The position numbers were made by a program, and so were the translations under genes. 64,000 nucleotides of DNA from contig CM068824.1 in the NCBI GenBank assembly GCA_028554795.2, positions 157,216,789-157,280,788 of the forward strand, given 5' to 3'. This DNA is from Sinohyriopsis cumingii (Eukaryota > Mollusca > Bivalvia > Unionida > Unionidae). The notes under the pieces were generated by a model, which was not told where the DNA came from, ran no database searches, and was given only the letters and a program-made list of their open reading frames with translations. Positions 11,761-20,453 of the stretch are shown here, piece by piece. Numbering within the stretch: position 1 is the first letter of the stretch; each line of letters begins with the position of its first letter.

Positions 11761-12913
11761 ATGGATGTTGGAGAATCATTAAGATCAAGAATAGCACGGG
11801 AAAGACGAGAAGCTATAAGAAAATATTTACCAACACGAGAGTCAGTTAAGAGAAAAATACGCGCAATTGAGGATGCAAAGGAAGGATTTACTGAGTCAAC
11901 TGAGTTGTTATTTAAACCAGTAACTGAAACCACTGAAAGAGTTTTATTAGGTGACGTGGAAGATCTTAAAGTGAGAAAACACGGTATTCTTCCTGTGCTG
12001 AAAAGAATTGAAGAACAAACTTGACCTCTACCTGTTGTACCTCCACCTCCACCTGGACCTCCGCCCAGAAGACCTAGATTTAGACCAATACCAAAACGAA
12101 AACCTAAACTCAAACCGAAACCTAAGACCGCAACGATAGCTGGGGCTGAAGCTATTGAAGAAGAACCCGAAGAAGCTGTAGCTGGGGCTGAAGATATTGA
12201 AGAAGAACCCGAAGAAGTTGTAGCTGGGGCTGAAGCTATTGAAGAAAAACCTGGTAAAAAACTCAGAATTATTCCTTCTCCACGAGAATATTTTACTGAA
12301 TTCGGTTTAGATTATCTGGATAAACAAATTGACATTAACAGCAAGGAAGGATTAAAAAAATTTGGTCTTTTTGCTGGTTCTAATTATCAAAATAAAGATA
12401 AATTTATAAAAGACGAATATGTTCAGAAAGTTAAAACTAATCAGTGGGAAGATCTATTATATTAAGCAAAACAAGGAATTGATCGTTTAGATCGTGTGGG
12501 AGATTATTCTTATCATGAATATAAAGATTTTGCAAGGGAAGGATTCGAATATTTGAAAGAACAGAGAGAAGGAGAACAACGATTAAAAGAAAAAGAAAAA
12601 ATGATGAAAAAAGAAGAAAGAAAGAGAAAGACAAGAAAGAGAAAGAGAAAAAGAAAGAAAAAAAGAAGAAAGAGAGAGAAAAGCAGCAGAAAGAAAAGCA
12701 AAAATAGAAGAATCAAAAACAAAATCTTAAAAAGGTTATATAACAGTACCACATGTACCAGCCTGGCAGGTAGAAATAGAAGAGCAACAAGAAGAAGAAG
12801 ATAAACCCGTGGAAGAAAAAAATGGATCATCACTACGGGATAAATCAAGTTTAGATCAATACCTGAGGAGATATACTCCTGAAGATATAGAACACCATAA
12901 AAAAATCTTTTAA
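11761..12913 (+). pseudogene. First rightward gene, Pro-rich and Lys/Glu-rich, broken
   Basis: Starts with ATG 35 bp inside the left TIR. The first 87 codons are open to a TGA at 12,022-12,024. The same frame then continues through a proline-rich stretch (12,025-12,075), three copies of an acidic repeat beginning AGAE (12,145-12,260) and a region with EYFTEFGLDYLDKQI, to a TAA at 12,463. It reopens in the same frame (DRVGDYSYHEYKDFAREGF) into a very basic Lys/Arg tract. A frame change within the tract leads to a tail with YLRRYTPEDIEHHKK ending at 12,913. It reads as one long gene decayed by two stops and one indel. I do not recognise the family. Position at the head of the structural cluster suggests a virion or DNA-binding protein. 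Confidence 0.55.
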
Positions 12914-12925
12914 AGATACTACGAT

Positions 12926-13400
12926 ATGTTTACACCAGAGGGTATTCGTGATATTCGAATTAGCATGGATAAAGCAATTTCAATTGCTGCGCATAATTGT
13001 AAAAATCGAGGATTTTATGTGATAAAACACCATCTTAAAGATATGCCAGAACATTATTGGCCTGTAATACTATATACTATTTTTAAATCAAAAGATTTTA
13101 TTGATTTTGATATCCTGGTATGTTAGATTTTCATTTTAAAGTATCAGCAAAACGTAATTTACATTCGCCAGGAAAATCACCACCTAAAACAGGTAGTGGT
13201 TATAATTCTATCTGTCCTGACAGTGTTGTGAATGACGTATCTCGATTAGAGGTTTTAATTGGAAACGAGCAGGGAATAACTCGCACGAGATAATCAACGA
13301 GGCAACTGATATCTGCCGAAGATTATTTCAGGGTGGTATCATTGACGTTACTGTTTATCGTGATTTTATTGATGAGCTAGTTGACTACCACAGCGATTAA
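12926..13400 (+). pseudogene. Unrecognised small gene, two frame breaks
   Basis: ATG at 12,926 opens 66 codons (MFTPEGIRDIRISMDKAISI, with a later CKNRGFYVIKHH). Frame changes near 13,118 and near 13,285 connect to segments reading FHFKVSAKRNLHSPGKSPP and HEIINEATDICRRLFQGGII, ending at a TAA at 13,398. Three consecutive protein-like segments in successive frames suggest one gene of about 155 codons with two indels. No family is recognised. It lies between the first gene and the pX-like gene. Confidence 0.45.
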
Positions 13401-13419
13401 ACAATTAGATAATAATAAA

Positions 13420-13665
13420 ATGATTATTCACAGGAGTCATCAGAGACCAGTACATGTTCATGTAGTTAACTCGCGATTACCCGTGTACAAATACAATTAC
13501 GGGTCAGGATTTGGTGATTTTTTCACACGAATAGCTCCTAAAGTTGGTCCTATAGCTAAGCAGTTATCGATGAAAGCCATAGATGTTATTCGCGATAAGG
13601 CTGTTAATGTCGTTGGATCAGCTGCCAGTAAAGCATTTGATGACATCAAAAAGAAAGAATATTAA
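13420..13665 (+). CDS. pX/pVI-like small virion protein
   Basis: An 81-codon gene. After a short basic start it has a Tyr/Gly stretch (YKYNYGSGFGDFFTRIAPKV) followed by an amphipathic helix and a Val/Ala-rich end. The G-x-G-hydrophobic-hydrophobic start of an amphipathic helix resembles the small core or membrane-active proteins of adenovirus-like elements, and element 2 has a similar gene (GHGLGDMLKSAFRSVAPVLK at 36,858-37,274). In both elements it lies next to the major capsid gene. I chose the ATG at 13,420 over upstream non-ATG starts. Likely a minor virion protein. Confidence 0.5.
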   Translation: MIIHRSHQRPVHVHVVNSRLPVYKYNYGSGFGDFFTRIAPKVGPIAKQLSMKAIDVIRDKAVNVVGSAASKAFDDIKKKEY

Positions 13666-13670
13666 AATTA

Positions 13671-13910
13671 GTGCGACAAAAAAAAACCGCTGTAAAATTA
13701 CAAAGTACTGCTGAGATGCCCGGTGACGTCAGTAAAATAATAAATAACGCTGCTAATCAAAAACTAGCATCTCTGGCGTTAGAGCAGGAGGCGGCTAATC
13801 TGCTAACACAACCATCACTGGCTCCAGCACAACCATCACTGGCTCTGGAACAACCGCTGCGGAAAATTAATACAAGCGCATACGGAGGTAGTCTTCGTTT
13901 TAGAAGATAA
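13671..13910 (+). CDS. Small Ala/Gln-rich protein, start uncertain
   Basis: About 79 open codons beginning just after the previous gene, with no ATG until codon 16 (13,716). It could be a separate gene starting there, or the frame-shifted tail of the preceding gene. It has a short repeat (QPSLAPAQPSLALEQP) and a basic end. It precedes the major capsid gene. No family is recognised. Confidence 0.35.
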   Translation: MRQKKTAVKLQSTAEMPGDVSKIINNAANQKLASLALEQEAANLLTQPSLAPAQPSLALEQPLRKINTSAYGGSLRFRR

Positions 13911-13925
13911 ATAATTTATAATGAA

Positions 13926-15338
13926 ATGTTTTCACGAACATCTAATGACGCGTTTAAGTTGGATGAGCCAGTAAGAAAGGATTTCTCAGTGCAAGATTAT
14001 CAATATTACTCATATGATGCAAGAGAACCCAATGCTAATGGTAGAATTGAATTACATGTACACGATACGACCAGGTATTTTTTACCGTGTGAAGCTTTTA
14101 TTGAGGTTATTGGTGAAATCGAGAGAGTTATTCCTGTTCCTGGTCCTCCTATCGTCAGGACGTTTGCAGATAATTTTAAAATTGGCTTCGTCAATAACGG
14201 TATCATGGCATTATTCAAGAGCGCCGTTTACATGGTTGATGGAAAAGAAATTGAGTCAATTAAAAATAACGTTGATGTTGCCACGACAGTTATTGGCCTA
14301 GCAAGACACTCAGATGATTTTATCAGATCGGCCGGTCCCAGCATGATGTTTGCAAAAGATAATTACGATGAGGCTGATCATGAGCAATTTATTATAAGAC
14401 AACCAGTAGATCGTGCTGCTCCTCCTGTTCTTGCTCCTAACCTCGAGGATATGATCATAAATTATAATACCAATTATAATCTCGGATTTGCTACACGTAA
14501 ATGTATGTTATCAGATGATGAGAGAAGATTTTCATGTGTAATTCCATTATCGCATATTTTTGGATTTTGTAGAGATTTTAGAAAAGTTATTTTTGGAACT
14601 AAACACACTATTGTCTTTTATCGAAAACCTGAGAGTAATGATGCTCTCTGGAGACAAAGAGGCAATGGTGATGATGGCAAAGTAATATTAAGAAAACTAA
14701 CACGGTGGATGCCATCAATGACTCCATCACTACTTGAAGAAGATAAATTAATTTCTTTTATGGACCAGGGTGGTAAATCAGTAGTATCTTGGTTAACAAC
14801 TGTTACTGATGTTTCTTCTCCTACTAATGTCAGAGGTAATTATACTTGGCATATAGCATCACAACAAGGTGTTTCTGCACCCAGGCATATCTTTATCGCT
14901 CTTCAAAATACTGCTCGGTTAGGTGATCAAACTAGAAGCCATATGATATTTGATGATATTGGAGTCAGCGAGGTTTCACTGAGAATAAATGGGCATCAGG
15001 AACCAACTGAGGATATTCACTTGGATTTTGAAAATAACTCAGTAGCACGTTGCTATCACAGGTTATAGAGTTATTTGGGACGAGATCAAAATATTGATAC
15101 CGGATTGCAAATATCTCAGTTGGATTTTAAAAATTTCTATCCTATCTATTATTTTTCATTGGAACATCTTGATCTGATGAAACAATCTGTTGTTGATATT
15201 CATTTTAGGGCCAGAATAGGTAATCCATTAAATATGAATTACAGAGCTATCACTGTCATACTCAGTGATATAACTATGATTCTGGAGGGCATTAGTGGTC
15301 GCATGAGAATAGTTGACGCCCCCGTTGAGAAAATGTAA
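13926..15338 (+). pseudogene. MCP: Probable major capsid protein with in-frame TAG
   Basis: The longest structural gene: 380 codons from ATG at 13,926 to TAG at 15,066-15,068. The same frame is then open for another 90 codons to 15,338. The part after the stop contains QLDFKNFYPIYYFSL, the kind of segment seen near the C-terminus of Polinton double-jelly-roll capsid proteins, and extends the protein to about 470 residues, a usual size. The upstream part is beta-rich without membrane segments. The position between the pX-like gene and the protease fits. The family call is by pattern and context. The stop is either a single-base inactivation or a recoded codon. Confidence 0.6.
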
Positions 15339-15364
15339 TTTAAATCAATCAATTTATTTATAAA

Positions 15365-16261
15365 ATGCCATACGAACACGTTAGTGTGACTCTGACTCCG
15401 GGTCAGATAAAAAAATTACAATCGAGTACAACAAAAACCTGCGGGACAAAATTAACGCTGAAAAATAATCAAATCCAAGGTGGACCAAATAAACTATCGC
15501 AGCTAGCACGTTTCAGTAAAGCTAAATCAAGTAGCACAGGAATTCAGGTTAATTTATCTGCTGGTGCCATTAAGGATATGGTAAAGACAGGTGGAATTTT
15601 CCCGCTGCTAGCTGCGATACCAGCACTACTCGCAGCAAAAGCCGCCGCGTTACCCGCGTTAGCCGCCGCGGAAGCACAGGGTTTAGCAAAAGCTGCTGCA
15701 TTAGGTGCTGCTGGAATGGCAGATAAAATGGCTGTCAAAAAAATAGTCGGTGGAAAATACGGCAAAAAAAGGTCGAGGACTTTATCTACGAAGATACCCG
15801 TACGGAGCGGGTCTCCGACTGGCAAGACCTTCATGGTAACACCGATGTCAAATTTAGATCTAATTAACGCTGCTAAAAAACAAAAAATAAAATTTTTCAG
15901 GGGTGTATTTATGCGAGATCAATTACCAGCTCGCCCCAATAAATATGAAACGGGAATTATAAATCTCGATAAAAACACCGGACCAGGTACTCACTGGGTT
16001 GCTTACGCGATAAATCCACACGAGATTATCTACGCAGATTCATATGGATTAGCTCCGCCTCGTGAGTTTCTTAATTACATATCTCAATTAAATATACCAG
16101 CATGGTATTCTACGCTACCAACACAAGCACTAACTGATCCTCCGATCTGCGGTGATGAGGCGATTAATATACTCGATACGATATCTAAATCTAACAAACC
16201 ATATCATAAAACAGTCCACGAGTACACTTCAGGTAAATTAGATCCATCAGATTATAAATAA
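15365..16261 (+). CDS. pX-like domain fused to adenain-like cysteine protease
   Basis: 298 intact codons starting at an ATG preceded by TTTATTTATAAA. Residues 1-65 are basic (SVTLTPGQIKKLQ near the start). Residues 75-120 are an Ala/Leu-rich hydrophobic segment, and a GGKYGKKRSR stretch follows. Residues 150-270 resemble the C5 (adenovirus) protease: GPGTHWVAY with His220, YADSYG with Asp235, and ICGDE with Cys262, in the expected His-Asp-Cys order. The usual CGxxCxxFL helix after the cysteine is not well kept. The fusion of a membrane-active or core segment to the maturation protease is notable; cleavage near the GG site could release the N-terminal part. Probable role: virion maturation. 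Confidence 0.7.
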   Translation: MPYEHVSVTLTPGQIKKLQSSTTKTCGTKLTLKNNQIQGGPNKLSQLARFSKAKSSSTGIQVNLSAGAIKDMVKTGGIFPLLAAIPALLAAKAAALPALAAAEAQGLAKAAALGAAGMADKMAVKKIVGGKYGKKRSRTLSTKIPVRSGSPTGKTFMVTPMSNLDLINAAKKQKIKFFRGVFMRDQLPARPNKYETGIINLDKNTGPGTHWVAYAINPHEIIYADSYGLAPPREFLNYISQLNIPAWYSTLPTQALTDPPICGDEAINILDTISKSNKPYHKTVHEYTSGKLDPSDYK

Positions 16262-17240
16262 TGGTTGATATTTATGGTAGATCTTTGATATCACGCATGA
16301 GAAAAAAATCTGTTGATGTTGATTTATCTAAATACGTAACAAAAGATTACATAAATAATCTTTTATCGATAGCGGGAGTAGGACCTGACGAGGTTGCTGT
16401 TTTTCAGGATCAGCACGGGAAATTAAAGACCAGTAACGTTAAGATAGGTGATATAATCAAACGAGACGAATACAATACTCACCTACGTGAATACAGTACT
16501 CACCTATGTGATTTTAGTACTATCAGTGATAATACTAAAAAAATGATGATGCTATCAAAAAAGCAAATGAAGATATTGGAATCACAAATAATTTAGCGCG
16601 TCAAAAAATCGATATATCAGTATATGATGGAGAAATTAGCGATATTAATACAAAAATTAATAATCGTGTAAAAATTACTGGCGATACAATGTTAGGAGAA
16701 CTCAATATGGGCAAAAATAAAATATCTTCACTAGGAGATCCAACAGCAGGTGAGGATGCTGCAACAAAAAAATACGTCGATGATGTAAATTTAAAATTAG
16801 GTATTTTACGTAAAGAATATGATCAACACTTAAATACATTCATGGCTTTTACAAGTTTTAGAAGAAATACTTTAGAACTAAACAAAATAACTATTGAATG
16901 TTTTGGTAGATCACCTGCAATCACTATAAAATACTCAGAAATTAAAAAATTACTCGATGAAGTGGTTCGTGTGGTATCATCATCTACATCTGTAACGTGG
17001 ACGAGAACAAATAATACAATAAAATATACTCCAGCTGTTGCTGGCGTATACAGATTAACAGTGATTAGTCCAATGAAATTTAGGGTAATTATAGCTGGAC
17101 TATCAATTGAATCGCCTCACCCGGTAACAGTTGAATTATAAATAGATACTGAAGCAGTATTTGAATTACAGCCATTTGATAATGTTTTATTTGCAGCAAC
17201 CTACTCATACGTGCTAGAACTTCTAGTTAGAACATCTTAA
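16261..17240 (+). pseudogene. Tail-fibre-like protein, frame-shifted and with a stop
   Basis: Starts at ATG overlapping the preceding stop (TAATG). The first 111 codons run to 16,596. An A-run near 16,540 marks a frame change. The second segment includes ELNMGKNKISSLGDPTAGED followed by an AATKKYVDD motif. This G-LDMG-NKI-L-DP...DAATK-YVD pattern is the collar/stalk motif of phage tail fibres, known also in virus-like elements. The C-terminal part is beta-rich. An in-frame TAA at 17,139 is followed by 33 more open codons to 17,240. Likely a receptor-binding spike or fibre of the virion. Confidence 0.65.
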
Positions 17241-17250
17241 TTAATATAAA

Positions 17251-17759
17251 ATGAGCGCGTCCAGATACCGATACGATCAGGCTCGTGCGTGGCAGGAGTC
17301 TCTAAAAAATATAATCGATATTTATCAAATAAAAATAAAAAAATATCAGCACAGATTAGTCGTAATCGATGTTACTGTTTATTCTGTATCTGCCGTTGTT
17401 GTCGGTACCGGAATAATATTATCCGCGTTAACAATGATAGCACCGGCAGCGATAACTATTGTTGTTTCTGTGACTACCACGCTATCCGGTGTATTCGGTA
17501 TAATAGCAAAAAAAAAATATCTTCATGTACTAGCGCAAAATTAACCGAATACAAAGATAAATTAAACACAACGATGGCGGCGTATTCAAGATTATCTTCG
17601 ATGTTATCAGAGAGTCTTAATGATGGTATTGTATCTGATACAGAGTTCGCACTGATGACTAAGATTTACAATGAAACGATTAAAGATGTCAATATAAATA
17701 ATGACAGAGTTATTGACGCAGATAGCGACGAACACAAATCCGCAAAAAAACAACAATGA
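17251..17759 (+). pseudogene. Two-membrane-segment protein, frame break at an A10 run
   Basis: ATG at 17,251 opens 97 codons: an amphipathic start with YDQARAWQESLKN, then two hydrophobic helices (about residues 40-62 and 65-85). At a run of ten A's (17,508-17,517) the frame changes. The other frame continues with KLTEYKDKLNTTMAAYSRLS and a helical tail to 17,759. Helix, TM, TM, long helix is the layout of this recurrent Polinton membrane protein, and also loosely that of SLATT-type two-TM effectors. Function is unknown. The stop overlaps the start of the next gene (ATGA). Confidence 0.55.
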
Positions 17760-19148
17760 TCTCGGCGAGCTCGACTAAACCAGAGTTCAGTATTATTTTT
17801 CCAACACCTATTTCTATTAGTGAAATAGCACTAGCGCAGTTGAGAGTTTATTATAGCTGGCCTAATATCAGAGCTAAATCATTTGGAAATTTACAGTCGA
17901 ATAATTCTATTGTTTTCGCTAATAAAAACAAACCCGATGAAACACCTGATTGGAACGTAGTTGGATTACCAACAGGTAGTTATGAATTCGATCAGATCAG
18001 CAGCGAGCTGACATGAAGAATAAAAAATATAATCGGAGAGGATCCCGGAATAAAAATATCTGTGCACGAGCCAACGTTATCATCGATCATCGAAGTGAGT
18101 TCAAATTACAGCGTAGATATCTACGCGAGTTCAATAAGAACCATACAAGGTTGGCCTGAGGTTGCGCCGCCAACACCACCAGCACCACCAGAACCTAAGA
18201 GAGAAGATTTTATCACAGATAAACGAGCTTCAACATCAACTATTCTTGATAATGTAATGAATAAAAAGGATACATATCCTGATAAATATTTTACGTACCA
18301 CACACATCATCCTGAATTTGGTGGTAGAACAATAGAATGGAAACTTTTAAGATCAACACCAGGAGCGGAATTTTCTATAACCATTTATTCTGGTGATGTT
18401 ACTAGAAAGACTAATCACATTAATGATATTACTAGAGCGTTTAATGAACACAATGAAGACTATCGTTATGGATTAGATCATTTGAAACGACATTTTAATG
18501 AGTATATTTCTGATGTATCAATTTCATGTAATGAAATTATTAAAAATGTTGAAATAATGAATAATTTAACGTCTATCTTAGAAGAATTTCACCGATTTTT
18601 AATTCAGATGATAATAGATGATAAAACAGGTAATAAAGAATATTTTATGAGAGCATATCGGATAACTGAGGCTGAGTTGCCAAATTATAAATTTCCCGGT
18701 TATAACGCAGATGAGTTAAAAAAAATCTCTAAAAGATACTATTGATGAAATGTTTTCTAAATTACACGCTGCGTGGAGAAAAATATTACCATCACCATCT
18801 ATTCTTAAGCGTGATAACGCACCAGATGGTACCGGACGGCATATTTCACCTAATGTAGTGAATATAACTAACGTTGTCGCGGTTAATCTGAATTGTGATA
18901 TCGTCGAGAACAGCTACAGCGCAGATGCTTCTGTGTCAAATCAGGCTAAGCAAGGGTTTGTTTTATATTCGTTTTCACCAAAGAAATCACCGGGATATTT
19001 AATTATACAAGAACCAATTAATCCGATTTATCTTCCATGTCACAATAATTTATTGTCACAGGTAAATTTTTCACTAACTGATCAATCCGGAAATCTGTTA
19101 GATATACGTGGGGAAACTCTAAACATAAATCTGCTAATAAAATCTTAA
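17756..19148 (+). pseudogene. mCP: Minor capsid (penton-like) protein split by a 0.6-kb insert
   Basis: The start (17,756) gives a single-jelly-roll-like N-terminus with LAQLRVYYSWPNI, an in-frame TGA at 18,014-18,016, and continuation in the same frame to about 18,160. The last part (about 18,826-19,148, another frame) gives the expected C-terminus: VVNITNVVAVNLNCDI, FVLYSFSPKKSPGYLIIQEP, IYLPC and LLDIRGETLNINLL. Between them lies about 0.66 kb (18,163-18,825) unlike a minor capsid protein: a Pro-rich linker, then mostly helical sequence. Polinton minor capsid genes are usually continuous here, so this looks like an inserted domain or foreign segment. Confidence 0.65.
18163..18745 (+). other. 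Insert within the minor capsid gene
   Basis: An open segment of about 195 codons, in frame with the N-terminal part of the capsid gene. It begins with a Pro/Ala repeat (PPTPPAPPEP), followed by FTYHTHHPEFGGRTIEW, a helical region (HFNEYISDVSISCNEIIKNV) and an end with KKISKRYY at a TGA (18,743). A new ATG at 18,750 in another frame leads into the capsid C-terminus. The DNA at its 3' end (AAAAAAATCT, AAAAGATACTA) resembles that at the end of the element's first gene (12,899-12,920). No family is recognised. Confidence 0.5.
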
Positions 19149-19222
19149 TCCTGTCATTATAGCAACAACAAAAAAAATAATTTTATTTTATATAGTTTTT
19201 TTTTTTCTGCTAAGTAATTTCA

Positions 19223-19573
19223 CTAACACTCTATTAGCTTTCTCGGCTGCCTCGCACGAGTATCAATCATTTTTTTAGATTCATACTCGTCAGATAGTGC
19301 TGATCGAATCTTCTCAACAGCACGAGCTAACGGAGTAAAATCTGATATCTGTGTGTCGTCGATGTTGATGAGTGATTTGTACATCGCAGATTGTATTTTC
19401 TTTATGAATCTATACTTGGACGACAGAGTATATCTACCCTCCTGTTTATTCTGCATTAGTGTTTCAAAATCCATAGTAATTTTATCAGCATCTAGCTCAT
19501 CTGATAATGAAATTTCTTTGATTTTCAACGCCTCAATGAATTTAATTATTTCGTCAATATTTTCTTGATTCAT
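19223..19573 (-). CDS. Unrecognised 116-residue helical protein
   Basis: An intact open frame on the minus strand, start ATG at 19,573, reading NQENIDEIIKFIEALKIKEI at its N-terminus and with a basic C-terminus. It is predicted to be all helical, with no membrane segment or cysteine cluster. It is convergent with the capsid gene and the last of three leftward genes. No family is recognised. Confidence 0.55.
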   Translation of the reverse strand: MNQENIDEIIKFIEALKIKEISLSDELDADKITMDFETLMQNKQEGRYTLSSKYRFIKKIQSAMYKSLINIDDTQISDFTPLARAVEKIRSALSDEYESKKMIDTRARQPRKLIEC

Positions 19574-19610
19574 TATTTATATTAGCTTATTTCTAAATAA
19601 TTTTGTTCAT

Positions 19611-20123
19611 CTAATATGAGAGGAAAATGACTAAATTTAACCCAACAACCAAATCGATACGAGAAGATGAATTGATTATTCCCTCTGCAACTCTGCGTAC
19701 TGAAGCTGAACCAATACCAAAATATTTACCGGATGATGTCATAGACTGAAAATATAATTCTTCGTTGGTCTCCATATCAACTGATTTAACTGCCTTAGAG
19801 ATTCTTATTCCGCCCGCATCACCTTTTCGTAAATTTTCACTTTGAGAAATAGCCTGAAGGTTATCTATGGAATTATTGAGTGTATTTCCATCAACATGAT
19901 CAACCACAAGGCCATTTTGTATTGGTCCATTAAAACACTCGAATATAAATCTGTGATTCAGATAAGTTTTCTTTCCGGTATTAAAACGAAAATAACCAAA
20001 TTTATTGACTCTACCAAGCGATTTTTTTGTTTGGATATTTCTAACTGTTCCATCACATGATGCCTCATAGTTATCATAGATAGGATGCTTCTTGAATATC
20101 GTATTCATTATACAATAATTCAT
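19611..20123 (-). CDS. NUMOD4/HNH-type homing endonuclease
   Basis: 170 intact codons. The N-terminus (YDNYEASCDGTVRNIQTKK, residues 16-34) matches NUMOD4 DNA-binding modules. Residues 57-100 hold the HNH core: HRFIFECFNGP, VVDHVDGNTLNN and IDNLQAISQSEN, with catalytic His76 in DHVDGN. The C-terminal part (KSVDMETNEELYFQS) resembles a NUMOD1 helix-turn-helix module. Such free-standing endonucleases spread themselves into phages, giant viruses and virus-like elements. It lies between two small genes, not inside one. Probably a selfish passenger, or a domesticated nuclease competing against related elements. Confidence 0.85.
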   Translation of the reverse strand: MNYCIMNTIFKKHPIYDNYEASCDGTVRNIQTKKSLGRVNKFGYFRFNTGKKTYLNHRFIFECFNGPIQNGLVVDHVDGNTLNNSIDNLQAISQSENLRKGDAGGIRISKAVKSVDMETNEELYFQSMTSSGKYFGIGSASVRRVAEGIINSSSRIDLVVGLNLVIFLSY

Positions 20124-20133
20124 TTTGTCTAAA

Positions 20134-20421
20134 TCAAAGTTTGTTCGAAAATCTATCTATATAATCTTCTTCGCATTTGATAGCGAGATCACTATCTTGT
20201 GATTTTGTATTATAATATCGTTTTAGTTCTCTGTACCTTTTCCCACCGCAGTCTAACCATATACGTGTTTTTCCTCGTATTCCGATGTTACATCTGATAC
20301 ATCTCGTTGGTCCATCTCCTCCTCGCTTTATATAAGCTAAGTGTATTCCACAGTATTCTTTTCTACATGACCTGTTGCAACACTTTAACGAGCCGATCAT
20401 CAGCCATTTACAGTTATTCAT
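20134..20421 (-). CDS. Small Cys-rich putative zinc-binding protein
   Basis: 95 codons, start ATG at 20,421. Cysteines occur as C-x4-CC-x3-C-x4-C (residues 4-24) and CIRCNIG, with a further Cys at LDCGG, and a His in YCGIHLAY. The spacing suggests one or two small zinc-binding folds. The protein is basic. It is divergent from the polymerase gene with about 32 bp between starts, so the two may share a promoter. Similar short Cys-rich proteins occur in other Polintons. Function is unknown. Confidence 0.6.
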   Translation of the reverse strand: MNNCKWLMIGSLKCCNRSCRKEYCGIHLAYIKRGGDGPTRCIRCNIGIRGKTRIWLDCGGKRYRELKRYYNTKSQDSDLAIKCEEDYIDRFSNKL

Positions 20422-20453
20422 TTTATTTATTAAACATTTGTCTAAAATATAAT

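Noticed and set aside
12513..12848. Hydrophobic minus-strand frame (Leu/Phe-rich)
   Set aside because: Antisense of a Lys/Glu-rich tract in the first gene of element 1; the same artefact explains Leu/Ser-rich frames at 32,088-32,321, 33,073-33,270 and 49,671-49,904.
13381..13419. Upstream non-ATG start for the pX-like gene
   Set aside because: This DNA is the tail of the preceding broken gene; the ATG at 13,420 gives the conserved protein.
15544..15834. Minus-strand Ala-rich frame
   Set aside because: Antisense of the Ala/Leu segment of the intact protease fusion gene.
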